In this document: positions 9,714 to 23,400 of the stretch, piece after piece
Numbering within the stretch: position 1 is the first letter of the stretch
Layout: each line of letters begins with the position of its first letter
Notes under the pieces: model-generated
What the model was told of the DNA's origin: nothing
The model's input: the letters and a program-made list of their open reading frames with translations, nothing else
Databases searched by the model: none
DNA from: Notospermus geniculatus
Lineage: Eukaryota > Nemertea > Pilidiophora > Heteronemertea > Lineidae
Length of the DNA: 64,000 nt
Reading direction: 5' to 3'
NCBI GenBank assembly: GCA_002633025.1
Contig: NMRB01000418.1
Coordinates: 268,891-332,890 of the forward strand
Made by a program: the position numbers and the translations under genes

Positions 9714-10172
9714 TTTAGTTGACTGTGAGTGAAACAAACATCAGCTCTCATTCAACAGAGGTCCAAGACTGCAACACAAAGGCTTATGACAATGTTTCGT
9801 TTAATTCGAGTCTTAAGTAATTTCTCTTCTAACCACAATGCACAGAATACGTAATAAGAGGGCATTCAAATGGGAACTTTGTCACGTAGACCATCTATTG
9901 TTATCATGACACGCAAGCCTGCATGAACGTCGTTTGTTTTGGTCGACTCCCAGATCTATTGTTTTCAGGTGTTCAGACTTGTGTTATGACGGTCCACGTA
10001 ACAATTTCTGTTGACCTGACAATGAATTCTTCGGTAATTCCTGAACTACTATTCTTTTATATACATGTACTCATACTGTGGCTTTAGGGCTCATTCATAA
10101 AACATTGCTCGGCTTGTGTGGTTGAGTGCTGAAGTGCTGAGTTCGTAGGCCAATGTACACAAACTAGCAACA

Positions 10173-10650
10173 AACTTAGTAATGTTTTATGAATTTTTTT
10201 GGAGTTTCAAGAAGGAAACTAACGTCCGAAATGATGAGACTTCTTGTTGTCGGCCTGGTTTATGCTTCATGGCATTATTTCTCTTCCCACGTTCGTCTTG
10301 GTATGGTGTGTACCGGTACTCGCTTCTCTCTAATGACGATTTACCCCCGCCAGTAGCATTCAAACCTTTCCGACTTCGTCATGTTTTGTCCAACTGACTA
10401 GGCTCGGCTTCCTCAGCAATTACATGAAGCCCCTTTGATCCAAGTTCCTAATCATCGCCGTAATGAGCAACCCGACACTACTTTACCGAGAGTAGTGACG
10501 CTAACAGCACAGTCTGGCGAGCATGAGTGACCACGTGTCGGTTAGCAGTGGATACTTGAAGCTACGAGATTCATGGTTCATTATCAGCTCCCAGGAATGC
10601 CATGTTAAAGGAAATACAAGGCTAGAAATCTGACGTTTTAAGAGGGAAAA
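10173..10650. other. Unassigned sequence
   Basis: No gene or repeat is recognised between the tandem duplication and the minisatellite. Confidence 0.4.
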
Positions 10651-11347
10651 CAAGGTTCGAAGACTGTTGTTGAAGGTAATACAAGTTGGACGACTGATGA
10701 TGCTGTTGAAGGGAATTGCCTACAAGGTTCGACGACTGATGATGTTGTTGGAGGGATACAAGTTTCAAAGACTGATGATGTTTGTTGAAGGGATACAAGG
10801 TTCGACGACTGATGATGTTGTTGAAGGGAATACAATGTTCGATGACTGATGATGTTGTTGAAGGGACTACAAGGTTCAAAGACTGATGATGTTGTTGAAG
10901 GGAACATAAGGTTCGATGACTGATGATGTTGTTGAAGGGACTACTAGGTTCGGAGACTGATGATGTTTTTGGAGGGAATACAAGGTTCAAAGACTGATGA
11001 GGTTATTAAAGGGAATACAAAATTCGAAGACTGACGATGTTGTTAAAGGGAATACAAGGTTCGAAGACTGATGATGTTGTTAAAGGGATTACAGGGTTCA
11101 AAGACTGATGATATTGTTGAAGGGAACATAAGGTTCGAAGACTGATGATGTTGTTGAAGGAATACAAGGTTCGAAGACTGATGATGTTGTTGAAGGGAAC
11201 ACAAGGTTCAAAGACTGATGATGTTGTTAAAGGGACTACAAGGTTCAAAGACTGATGATGTTGTTGAAGGGATACAAGGTTCGACGACTGATGGTGTTGT
11301 TAAAGGGAATACAAGGTTCGAACGCTGATGATGTTGTTAGGGAATGC
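10651..11347. repeat. 37-bp minisatellite, about 19 copies
   Basis: The unit is about 37 bases, of the form ACAAGGTTCGAAGACTGATG followed by ATGTTGTTGAAGGGAAT. I count about 19 consecutive units with point changes and small indels. The minus-strand frames open across it (122 and 80 codons) are only translations of the repeat. Confidence 0.9.
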
Positions 11348-14300
11348 AAGAAAGATGGTGTTCTTTTAATGCTGGCTCGATAAAAAAGAGAGGGCATTTA
11401 CTCGCGCCATCTGAACCTCTCCTTGGCAAAGTAAACAGACACTCAACAGCATAGCAGGGATAGAAAATATTTATTCGTAATTCAATCCCTCAAATACATC
11501 TAATGCTCCGCGTGTAGTATGTTGGAGTGTGTTACACGTCAGTACCATTAACTGTACACTTTATCCTAAATCAAAGTTGATTAGCAATTATAATCGCAAA
11601 TAAACAACATCACGCTTGGTATGAAATGTTAATGGAATATGTAAGTGATTGTTGATGGAATAGGAACATGTAAGTGAGCACTAGCTTGTTTGCTCTCACT
11701 CACTGTGTATTGTACAGGACATACATGAAATGCACAACCAGAAGCCGCTTAACGTTTTCATTGCAAAGTGACTGTCATCCTCTAGAGCCGCAACTTCAGG
11801 TGCATGGGCGCAGTTTGTAACTAATTACATTTTCTCAGAACGAAGGTTCGGCCGAAAAAGCACGATGAAATTTATATGACCGACATTGCTCTGCTCGCCG
11901 TAACCGGGCTTGTTCATTAGGAAAGTGCGACTCTTTGCCTAAAGGAGCTTTTCCACTCGAGAGGAAACTCACGACTGTTTGTTGCTGATCACTCTCGCGA
12001 GAACTGAAGTCAATAACGATATATGTCTGACATTTCCATTCATGAATATTCCATTTGAAAGTTTACTCTCTCAGGCATATTAGTACAGGAAAACTATCAC
12101 AGAAAAAGCACCTGCGAGGCAGTTTTTTGTACATGTACTCGGTTTCTTTTTACGCATTACAACGTCTACTCGTGTGAATCTCAAATCCCCAGGTTCTTCG
12201 TTTGTGCAATAAGAGAAAAAAAGCCCAATAAATTCTCAGTTTCAATTAATTCAATTTAGATTCCAGTCTCTTCAACTAAAAACAGCGCAGGGCTGAGGGA
12301 TGAGCTTTTTTTCAGTTGGCAACGTAAAGTGGATTGTGAAATCAACTTTACGAAGTTGATTAGTTCCCATTGTTCAACAAGATTTCCACAAAATAGTGGT
12401 GGCGCCATCGGTATTATTGTTTTACGTCCTGCTGAAGAAGGAATCCATTTTCTACGAACTCTTCTGCGGGGAAGTCCTACCCTCCTGAAGTGTTTCACCT
12501 GTCAAACAGCAGGTGACTAAAGTTTTAAGAATGTGGTGTACCGTATTTACTGGTCGACCGAAGTAGAGAGAATGTACAGTCGTTGAGTCCAAATGATGGA
12601 AAGGAAGCTGTAGAGGAGGAAAATACTCATTTTCTACAGACAATGTGACGAACTTCAGGTCATGTTGGCCTACTCCCAACGTTGTATATCCGACTTTTCA
12701 TTTCGGCCTTGACTTGACACGGATGATCATCAATCTAATATGGCGGTCAACCTAAACTCACGATAAGCCTGTTTCCGCCGTGCGGCACGATGTCTTGCAC
12801 GAAACGATCATTAATTACCCAATGATTTGCCCCATGACCGTGATGTCGTGCATCTTCTGGTGCTGTCTAAACTTAAAAGTGAAGAAGCCCAGTGACTGCG
12901 AGTTCGTTGCTTCTAAGTGTTGTGAAACTCGCTTCCCTCTATGAGGTCAACGGCAAGCAAGCACAATTTAAAGTATTCTTTAGGTCAAGCAATGCAGGGT
13001 CAGTGCATTTTTTACATCTACTTCAAACTTTCACTCCTTATGGTCAAAGTCAAATGGTCAATGGTCTATCTTCTTTCCTTTAGGTCAAAGGTGATTTTGC
13101 ATCAAACTCTCTCCTGATTAAGGGCAGGGGATTCGTGGTCGCCTTCCTTCTGATCCTTCAGTAGTTGCAAAAGCTCGGCGTTCGTTCCTGCTCGTGCATC
13201 ATTGGTTCAAGATTCACGCAGTTAATAACCAGAAACGTGCAGAAGAACCCACTCGCTAATTCCCTGTGTTATCTATCACTAACTTCTTGCCCCGCATCTC
13301 AGGTGGTCGTGTTGATACTGTACTAGAATAACACCAACGCTTTTTTACACATTCAAATTATTCTTTCGCTGTTTGATATCCAACCAGTAGCTTTACTGAC
13401 AGTAGTTAACATGGTTAAGAATGCAAATCAACTAGCTGTAGCCTTATCATCTCAAACGAGCCCGTGGAACCTCTTATCCCTCACTCAGAAGCGCTGACGG
13501 CTGTTGGATTTTGCATTTTAAACGTGTTGTTGCCCATTGGAAGTCGTCTCGAAATGAAAAATTATGCATACCGCATCGCGCCGGTAGAACACCATTTCGC
13601 TCATCAATCAAAGAGAAAAACTTCTCAGACCAAGCTAATTTTCCAGGCTTCAACTTTCCTTACATCTCCGGCAGCCCACGAATGTAAAATAGTGGACAAT
13701 TTATTCTTGAACATCGACTTCTTACCTATAAATCAAGTAAGATAACACTAAGAGATGATTTAGTAGCCGAGGGGTCCAATGAGTTTTATTAAAATCTACC
13801 AATTGCGTTTGCTGTGCAAGTGGTTATTTACACGAACTGGTGAGATTGATGATGACTTGGTGTCGACTAAAAAAATGTCCATTTGAAACACCGATTGAAA
13901 TGCGCTGATCTAAGGTCGAGGAAGGTTAAGACAGCGATTCTTGGATGATATTGCAGAATAAAGGCGCCAGTAGCTTTTCTCGAGACCAAATGCCGGAGTG
14001 CGGTTGAAGCGAATAGTGCAAACGATTGAGGGGGAGTGGTGCCTGTCTGTTTTGTAACCACGAGCAAAAAGATTATGCGATTGGTTATAATCCGTCACCT
14101 GACTGCTTTGCAACTTGTTGCCCCCCTGATTATCGCGCAACAATCAATCTGAGACAACAACAAAAAAACTTCAGATGTGGACCAAAAACTAGCAACACTA
14201 CCGATACATCTAACGTAACAGGATTAGACTTTCCTTTTAGAAAAGGCTCTCTAGACTCCGGCAACGTTCCCCGATTCTTCTTTTCTCCTGTCCCATGGCA

Positions 14301-14856
14301 GCACTAAATGGAATTTTGATCGACTCGGCGTCTTGGTTAGTTTTAAGGAGCAGACGATGGCGTTCCTGAGTTACGTGCCATTAGTCTGCTAGCTGCAACC
14401 TCCAGTTATCACTTACTCAGGGTATAAAAAACTTGCTACATTTGACGGTCCAAAAGCAATGAACAAGACAGACTTCTGTCCAGTAGGAAGCTTTCCAAAA
14501 GTTTTCCAAACAGCATGTTCAATATTCATTTCCCAGAACAGTTTTAAAGCAGCAGATCTTCAGGTCGGCTTTTAAAAGCAAATGCTCTACCACTCAATCT
14601 ACTTACAAACAATCGGGCGACTACTTCAAAAAGAAAGGGTCTTACGTCTTACGTGTGAATGCAATGTTTCTTGACACAAGTAAAGCTTTCGATAGGGTCC
14701 AGCCACTCTATTAAAATGTTTCACAAAGAAAGGCTACTGTCCTCTCAGCTGATTTCCTGCCAGATTCTTTTAGCGTGTTCGATTACTTCCACCGACCAGG
14801 CACTAGCGCTTTCTCAGACATGCACATTGGAGGCCAATAAAAGAACGTTCTCGTGT
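11348..14856. other. Intergenic; no gene seen
   Basis: Frames here stay below about 95 codons, overlap on both strands, and show no family motif or splice structure. No repeat longer than a few tens of bases is obvious. Confidence 0.45.
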
Positions 14857-14919
14857 TAGACACGAGTAAAGTGTCATGGCGGATGCGCTCTGTGTCGCCA
14901 TGAGACATACTCGTGTCTA
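14857..14919. repeat. Imperfect hairpin TAGACACGAGTA...TACTCGTGTCTA
   Basis: Arms of about 25 bases include GTGTCATGGCG against CGCCATGAGAC, around a short GATGCGCTCTGTGT loop. It is probably a small MITE. Confidence 0.5.
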
Positions 14920-17900
14920 GCGTTTTATTTCTTTTGCACGCCGATGTATGGATCGATGTACGCGAGGGCTGTGTGCATCTGCATTCGGAAGTGACATCAT
15001 GCTTTGCATGCCGGGATACTTCCCGAAGTAACCGGCTCGGGGGGTAGGGTTTGTAGCAGCCGGCGCGACAGGTCCGACTTGGAGAATTTCCGGCAAATAA
15101 AACGCTGTCGTGCCGGGCCGGTGTAGGCGCGAGTAAGTTTTCGAACACGCTATTAGTGACTCAAGAGTGTCGGAAAGTGGAAAACTCGAGTACTGTCGTA
15201 ATCGATAAACTATATTATCGCTGATGTTGAACAACGGTAACAACTTCTCCTCTCAAGTCTATCTATTATGACAAGAGAACTACAACAAGAGCAAACACAA
15301 ATGAACAAACCACGCAATAATTAGATTTATTCTTCTATATCTGTCCTGATTGCGTCTTTATCTGCTCAATTTTCCTCATTACAGACGGTAACTTAATCCA
15401 AACGTGTATCTGTATGTTTGGCCAGGCATCTAATATGGTTATATCATGTTACTGCGACAGGAGAAGATCGAAATCTCGATATTGTAGCGATAGCGTCTCC
15501 GGCCTGCAAGGGGACCCGGCGGAGGGGCACGACTCCATCAGACACAAAGGAAAGGCGATATAAGCATTGCTTTGTTCTCAACATATTTTGCCGGAGGGAT
15601 TGCAATACTGTGTGTATCAATGATCTGATCAAAACGAATTTCGTAATTGACTCTGTTGACTCGCATGCGACTCAATCAGCACCCGCGGGTCTTCATATTA
15701 TTGTGACAAACATGTACTTCGTTATCGGCTCCTTTTTTCCCGCTTGACCATGACTAGTTATCGCCAAACAAGGGCAAATTTACCAACCCCAAGAAAACTT
15801 ACAACTGCAATGCAGTATTCTGGTATTTGAAATTTACATCAAAATGCAAGGCCCATCGAGATCACAAATCTGTCCCATAAGAGCTGTCTGCCATATCTGC
15901 CTTCTTTGCATGCCAGTGCTGCTCGAAATCTCCCAGAATCATTGATCCTCGCCCAACTTGATTGCTGATTTTCGTGCAGGCCAATCACGTTAGCCTCCCC
16001 AGCTTCCCATCGTTAGAGACTTCCGATTCGTGCATGGCATCCTTACCACTGATTTAAAGTCGCGCTTATGAGATTCTATAGCTTCATTACTGAGAAATAT
16101 GAAAGTAGAAATTAGTAGACTTTCTGTCGAAATCAACATTCTCTTTGAAAGTTATGTCTCGAGTCAAGAATATGATCCATTATGAGATAGCCTGCTTGAA
16201 TTCATTTTCCTTTCACACATGCAGATGAAAACAGCCCTCTCATGCTATCGCTAGTGAGACCTGCATAACTGTTTTAGGGAAATGATACGTTGGCCGACAT
16301 TTTCCTGACTTTCCTAGTTGATACGTTAATGATTGATATCAGGTGGTCCTATGAGATCGGCCTTCCGCCTATTTGCTATTTCGACTAATCAGTTAATGGC
16401 TGAACCATTGTGTGAACCACTAGATATCAGGTCGTGGACGTCCGGAGTTTTTGCGTGAGTGATTCTGAGAGTGAGACCATTTATCATGGCGAAAAAACGC
16501 AGCAGAGGTTACCGCTCTGATGGAAGGGGTCGTCCAAATACCAGGTCGATGAATTTGGGTGCACAAAGGGTTTTTCAACGTCTGGTTTTCGGACCTTTCG
16601 ACAGAGATTGTTCCCACGAAACCTGCTGTCGAATCGACGGAAGGTCATCATTGACTCGTTACAGGTAAATTCGATAATAGATAGGCCTATGCACCAAAAT
16701 TCAGTAGCTTATGAATTTTTGATATACCTTATTTTGTAATTATCCACGCTTGATGTCGAATGTCTCCCAACGTTTTTAGAATGATCATTTGCTCCAAAGC
16801 GTAATAAAATTACTGCTGAGTCTTTGTCATACAATCGAAAATGTTTCAAAGGGAACTAGTCCACGAACTCATCTGCTGCAGGCAGGATGTTCTCCTTTGC
16901 TGAGGGAATCCGATCGACAAAAAGAAGCGCCAGATTCGGTTTTTCACGTCGATTTTCCAATTAGTTGCTCAATTTTGCTTGATGAGGATGGCGTTATGTT
17001 TCAAAGGCTTTGGAAACGAAGCGCAGATGAGTTTTCAACATGAAAGGACAGGTGAATTAGGACAACAGCCTGAGGAAATCGTCGATTAATTAATATTCAG
17101 ACTGATTTTCTTCCGAAGATTCTTGCGTTCATGCTTTATCACTGTCGTTGAACACGTCATGTTAGCATTGGAAAACTCTTATCATAGCATTCGAAACTCA
17201 ACTGGCCAAATAACTAAACGTCGCCCGAAAATTCTGAAAATGCACTTTCCAAAACAAGTTCTTTCCCTCAACATTCGTCCCACCCATTAGCCGACCCATG
17301 TCGAATATCGATGAGCATTTTATCCTTGTATCCCCATGAACCCAGTTCGACCATTCTGTGTAAACTGACATCAAACTGACATCGCTTCGACATCACTCTG
17401 TCTTTGAAAATGACGCTTCTATGATCGATGCACATCCTTCTTATCATCTGGCACCAAATTCGTTAGACTGGCTGACAAAGATGTTTGAACATTTCCCATC
17501 AATCACCTGCATGTTTTCCTCGAATATTTAACTAATTTTCTGAATAGATTTATTTGCTTTGATTTTTAATTGATTCCATCACGCGCGCCTTTCACATTAA
17601 CTCATGCCAAAACTAATAAAGAATATTTCTAATTAATGTGAACAACAGCCGATGCCATTGAAGTGGTAAACAGTCGGTGGTAAAACGCTAAAAGCTAATT
17701 AAGATTATTGATCTCGAAGGTCCAATATCGGAGACAACGTGTTTGGGTTTTAGAAGAAAGGTTTTCAAGCTCTGCAGGTTACAGAGTAGAGCTGTTAAAG
17801 TTAGCAACATCAAAATTCAAATGCTAATAGCTAGACATTTGCCTGAAGAAGTTAGTCACTGTGCCAACGAAGCGTTGCAAAGGAAAAAACTGCCAAAAGT

Positions 17901-19786
17901 GACAAATCCGTAAAGTCACGTAACAGTATAGTAGGCCTATAGCTAAGAGTATAAAAAATGATTCTATGGGTTTTTGAACGATCAAAATTGTCATATCAAG
18001 AGAAACAAAATAAAAAATTGATAAGGTTTCTTGTCAGCAAATTAGGGATTACAAGATAAATCATCCTCACCGAATCGAAGTCAAACGCTGGCCCGAAAGG
18101 AACGACGACAGCTTCGTTGTGTCAAGGTGCGAACGACTCCATACCATTATACCATCCTTAGGCGAATACACTGTTCCTGTTTGCCTTAATTACCGAGTAT
18201 TGCTGAACCACAATCCAACAAGAGATGAGTCCATTCAATTCCGTCATGTCCTTCGCTAGATGCTTATCATTCCGTTGAACCCACTTGTCATAACAACCAA
18301 GTATGGACACTGCTACTCCAACTGATGAGCGAGAATTATGGATAGTTGCTAGAGTACGATAGCTTCAGGCAATTGCTGGTCTCTCTAGGAATGTCCGATA
18401 TGCACTTGGAAATGCATCAGTCTGATCTTTTATGCCGAAAGCCCGCGATAAGTGGTTGCGTTCATTGAACGGCCAGGCTCTCCCCCTGCCGGGTGAGGCC
18501 AAAAAAATATCGACAAAAGGTGATGATATGTATGCCTCCCGGCCGGCGCGGATAAAAAGAACGGATAAGAGTGTTTATTTATATCTACTTCTACTCTTGA
18601 GATATGGATATGATGCGGAGACCCGTGGTCTTTCGGAAAAAATTCAAGTTTTCCACTGAAAAGATCGGTCGCGTGATAGATTGTATCTCTAGGCCTATGT
18701 CATGTATATGGCAATGCACTTGCTGAGAAAAAAACGGTTCTATTGGGTCAGGGCGGTAAACCTCCCTTCAAACCTGCTTTTACAACCAACACGGGGGAGT
18801 TAGGTAATGCTTGCCGACATCTCTGGCTATTAAAGGAAGTTGCTATTTAACTGTCACACCCTGTACATAAGCCATCATATCAGACGTAAACATGGTATCG
18901 GCGTGTAGATAATTCTGAATCTAACAATGAGGGTGTCTTTTCATGTCAACTCGGAGGTCCCAGCCAATTCGTTATGCCGATTGTTCAGATTGATGTGATG
19001 TTCGATGGCCCGTCCGCTGGGATAATGATAGGGTTGCGGCGTTCTCTTAATACATTATTCTACTCCACCATCGCGGTGTTAAACATTGCAGCTGCCCTTA
19101 TTTGCACCGGTCACGAGCTAGTGGATATTACTCTAGACTCTGGTAGAAACCGCCGTGACATTCCAGATGGCGCCACGTGCCTTCTAATGGGAAATGTAAT
19201 ACGAAGTCAGTGGCGCCATCTGCAATGTCGCAGCGGCTTCTCCCGAATATACAGTTGGCCTATTTTGGCACTACCAAATTTCACTGACCGTACCAACATA
19301 GGCCAATACGAACTTTGTTCAGCGTGATATTTTTAGTACATTTACTGATGTTGTAGAGAGTCTGAGACAGGTTTATAATAGCCAGCATCGGCATTATTTC
19401 ACTCCAAATACGGACAGTGACGAGCACGATTTCCACACGGTTGTGAATCCACTTCACGAATTGTTCTCTTGAAGTTTTTGACTCCAGAGAGCCGTATATT
19501 TCTACAAGTTGCAGCGCTCGGCCACTGGGGGAATTTAGTCACAGTTTCAAATTCATGGAGATATGCCAATATACTGCGTCTAAGTAAACCAGAAAGGCAT
19601 CAGTGAAATCTAATTACTTTTCCTTTGACCCGCGGTCAGCCAATTAGTTCTTTGGGAATGTGTAATCAACGAGGGATATACGATACCGTGCGTAAACATA
19701 GAAGGATATAGCTTCCTTTGGAGAACAAACAATATGGATCTGAAAGATTTACCCTTTAGGGACGTAACGAATCTTGTGATGTTAAT
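14920..19786. other. Intergenic; no gene seen
   Basis: A few short frames (up to 121 codons at 14783-15148, 117 at 18974-19327) have no recognisable domain. A perfect 13-base inverted pair, CAGATGGCGCCAC with its complement, lies at 19164-19176 and 19210-19222. Confidence 0.45.
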
Positions 19787-20400
19787 GGTTAGTGACTTCG
19801 ACTGATTACAGTAATCTTGCCTTATTCTGGTTTTTCTTGTTTCAGTTTTCTGTACGTGGGTTTTGATAGCTTTCTCCCTAAGTACGCTGTGCGGATGTTG
19901 GTGATGGTGACCCCAATGTCGATGGCTCCATTGTTCAATAAATATAATGTGCGACCGTACATGTATCTGCCGAGTTCGATTTATCACGAAGAACCTGACA
20001 ACCGGTATCATGATATTTGGTTAGTGACTTCGACTGATTAGAGTGAGTCTTGATATTTTATATGGTTAGTGACTTCAACTGATGACAGTGAGTTTTGTGA
20101 TTTTGGTGGTGGGTAACTTGGATTGATTACAGTGAATCTCGAGATTTTTGTGGTGTGTGATTTCGATTGATTACCGGTACAGGGAATCTCGAGACTTCGA
20201 TTGATTACAGTAAATCTCGAGATGGTGGTCAGTGACTTCGATTGATTACAGTGAATTTTGTGATTTTGGTGGTTAGTGACTTCGATTGATTACAGTGAAT
20301 TTTGAGATTTTGGGGGTTAGTGACTTCGATTGATTACCGTGCATTTTGAGATTTTGGTGGTTAACTGATTAGATGGATTACATAAATCTAGAAATTTCGT
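19787..20400. repeat. Minisatellite, about 43-bp unit, interrupted after the first copy
   Basis: The unit reads like GGTTAGTGACTTCGATTGAT then TACAGTGAATTTTGAGATTT. One copy lies at 19787-19820, then about 200 bases of unrelated sequence, then about nine diverged copies from 20020. Copies drift to the right (final ones GGTTAACTGATTAGATGGAT). Confidence 0.8.
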
Positions 20401-23400
20401 TGGTTAACTTCGATTATAGCCTACTTGTGTAGCCTCTCGTCTCCAACATCATCGGTAATTTTCTTAGATAGTTCTCCGGGTACTCATTTCTCCATGAAAA
20501 CACATAACATCCGTATTGGAGTACAGTGCTTTCAATTCTCCTGAGCGTCGACCAGAAAGAAATCTATTCTGTCTACTGTCCGTCCAAACGGCCTGTTCTA
20601 TATCGTCTTTACATGGGTCCTAACACAATATGGTGATAAAACTTCTGTCGGACTCTCCCTAGTGGGTGTTTAATAACCGCCGGAACATGGTTGATAAAGA
20701 CCAGATTGGTAGTGGATGATAAATCAATGGAAGCCCAAGTGAGCCCCTTGAGGTCAGGAACATCCCGTCGTACATTATAACATTCTGTCTCCTGAATAAC
20801 ATACAGAATGGAAAACAAGCTCAACTCAGTAAATTATGAAAAGGTATTAAGGTATTCACATTTTTTTTCGGTGCCATACGCCGTTGTGACATTTTTTCAA
20901 CGCGGGATGACCACTTGAATACAACCGTACAGTCCATCTGTCTGAGCATCGGCTGATAATTGTTCCCCGCCTGCTGTTGTTGGTGAATATTCCGTGTTGA
21001 GACTGGCCTGTCCTGCCAAAAAAAGACTTTGTAAACCTTGTCACGAACGCAACGCCGTAAGTTGAATACTCAATGTGCCATTGATACAAAATATGGAGGC
21101 CAGGCATTATTTTCTCATTCGCTTTATGCTCGAGGACGGCTGTAAGCGGCAAGCCAAACCATCTTAGAGATCCGTGGGAAGGAGCATGTGGACCAAGGAG
21201 GGGAGTGCCTCGCTTTTTTGAGTGGTATACTTGTCAGAGAACGGTTATGCTACGTTCGTGAGACTTGGCGGTTGAGGTAGCATATTTCACAACTTCTTAT
21301 CCTACATTTCTCCTTCAATGGCACTCCCTTCGCTTCGCTTCGCTCCTCTACATGTTTTTTCGTAAGACAAACGAAGTGTTGTATAAAAAACGCCCACGAT
21401 AGCATAATCTGCAGTGTAAACACAATATCTTACAAAAGCAGCCTTGTGTTAACACAATTCTGAGACAAGAATTACAACTAGCACCAAAGTCAATTACTCT
21501 GTGTCCCACCAAATATCACACTCTGGGACATGGACACATAAATCACGCTAAATCGAATTCTCGTGAGATCAGGCGTGATTGCTTCCAAGCGGAAGCAAAG
21601 TGTGTAACCAATCATAAACGTCGTGTGTCCGCTTTCACGGGCTGGTGCCTCAGTGGCACTAAATCATACAACAAACTCATAAGAAGCACCCGACTTCTCA
21701 TGTAGTTTTCCGCCTGGATGAGGCCAGTCCTTATTGGAACAATCCATCTGTAGAACTAAGGCAATCTAATTCCCCGGAACCAAACTCAATCCGCTGCCCG
21801 ACGCGCCCCGCGCATGTGCCCAGACTTCTGACTTGATTCAATATATAGCCAATCAATGTGTTGGAGAAGTCCCCAGTCAAGAAAATATTGAAAATAAATC
21901 AAAGACAAAGCCGTGGTGTATAATCAGAAATCTTGGGGGACTTGGCTGACTTAGTAAAATATCGAGAACTCGCCACGTTCTATAATCCGTTGTCCAACTG
22001 ACCTTTGATTCGGGACTCTCTCATGTCATCTTGAACCGTCGAGGGTTCATTTCGCTACGCCTTCGGCTACGCTCTACATCGAAGTGACCTACTCAAGATG
22101 TCGGAGGTCCTTGCCTTGGTCTGACTTCTTTAGAAGACTGAGAACACCCACTGTCTTTAGTAACACTTCGGGTCTTTCAGTCATTCGTCGCAAAACCCAT
22201 CTCACTTGCACAGTTTCGAATGCATCCACTCTGTACATTTGCCAACTTGCTATGTCCCGGCTGCCGACTTCGAAGCAACTACCCAGGCATAGGTCATATG
22301 TAATCATAGCGTTCTCGAACAAAGACATTCGTGAGACGACCTCTCAGGCAGATGGCAAACTCCCATTCCTTGTCTTCTTGTTACTTCATGTCATTCCACT
22401 TGAATGCAAGGCCGCTCTGGATGAACCACCACTCTGGATGAACCACCCTTATCTATTCGACACCAGAGAGGCGGAATAAGGAAAACATGTATATGTTGAA
22501 CTCGTGGTTTATTTTATTCGGCAATGTATCTCATGTAGTGGTCCAACAGCCCACAAGATCAGAAAAAGGGATCGACAATAAACTGCTTCGTCGGTTCGAT
22601 ATAATAACAACACGTTATTGGTAGAAAACAGCATAGAAAAAAAGCTGTTGCAAAAAAATGATTGATTGTCCACTAAACCGCGGGCCAAGCTGATATTAAC
22701 CGCCTCCTGAAAGTTTAGAGCAATTCAAGCGGCTATTAAGGAATACTTTGTAGGATGAATGCTTTTATCTAATAAGTGAGGCCGTTATTTAGCCAGCTAA
22801 TAACATTTAGCGGTATTACATGCGCTGAACGATGTGGACAGAAGTTGACGACTTAAAAGCCCTCTCGGATAATTTGGCGGTGACGCTTGTGCTAGTGAAA
22901 GCTGTGGCGTTAATTGGTGCTTTTCTGTGCACCTTGGTCGGCATTTAGGTAACGCTGATGTTCACAACACATCAGTTTTGGAGATACGCTGCCAAGAGGA
23001 CCACAAAAATCAAACATGCCATGCAAGTGTGGGGAACGAGCCGTATCTCGTAAATGAAAGCGTCTGAGAGGTAAATAACTTGGGCGGCACATCTTTTTTA
23101 TTATAAATAATTGAAGAAAGACCATAAAAAATTGTTTCATGCCTCGGAGATCATCACGTAAGATTTCACCAAGAGCTACCTCATCCATCGGTTCAAAGTG
23201 ATTGCAATGTAAAAAATTAATTCCAGAAGGTAGGCTACATGTATATTTCTGGTTATTGGTCACATTGACCACCTCCATCATTTTCGTCGTAACTGAATCA
23301 CCAAATCGTGATTCTGGCACCGCCTCGGCGATTCCCGCCTTTTTTCAAAATGAAAACTGAAGACTCTTCAGTGAGACCGCAAAATATCGACCCGTGTGCA

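Larger units (their letters stand above)
9261..10172. repeat. Tandem duplication, copy 2
   Basis: Second copy of the 8515-9260 unit. It is longer because it contains about 170 extra bases (about 9413-9585) made of TTAA-bounded hairpin sequence. It ends CAATGTACACAAACTAGCAACAA, as copy 1 does. Confidence 0.85.

Noticed and set aside
10622-11248. Long minus-strand frames (122, 89 and 80 codons) rich in Ser, Leu and Val
   Set aside because: They are translations of the 37-bp minisatellite; the repeated peptide follows directly from the DNA repeat and has no start context or domain.
10651-11347. CRISPR-like array of regular repeats
   Set aside because: Units are contiguous with no unique spacers, and the genome is eukaryotic; it is a minisatellite.
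14783-15243. Overlapping 121- and 108-codon minus-strand frames
   Set aside because: GC-richer sequence with a hairpin explains the open frames; no domain is seen.
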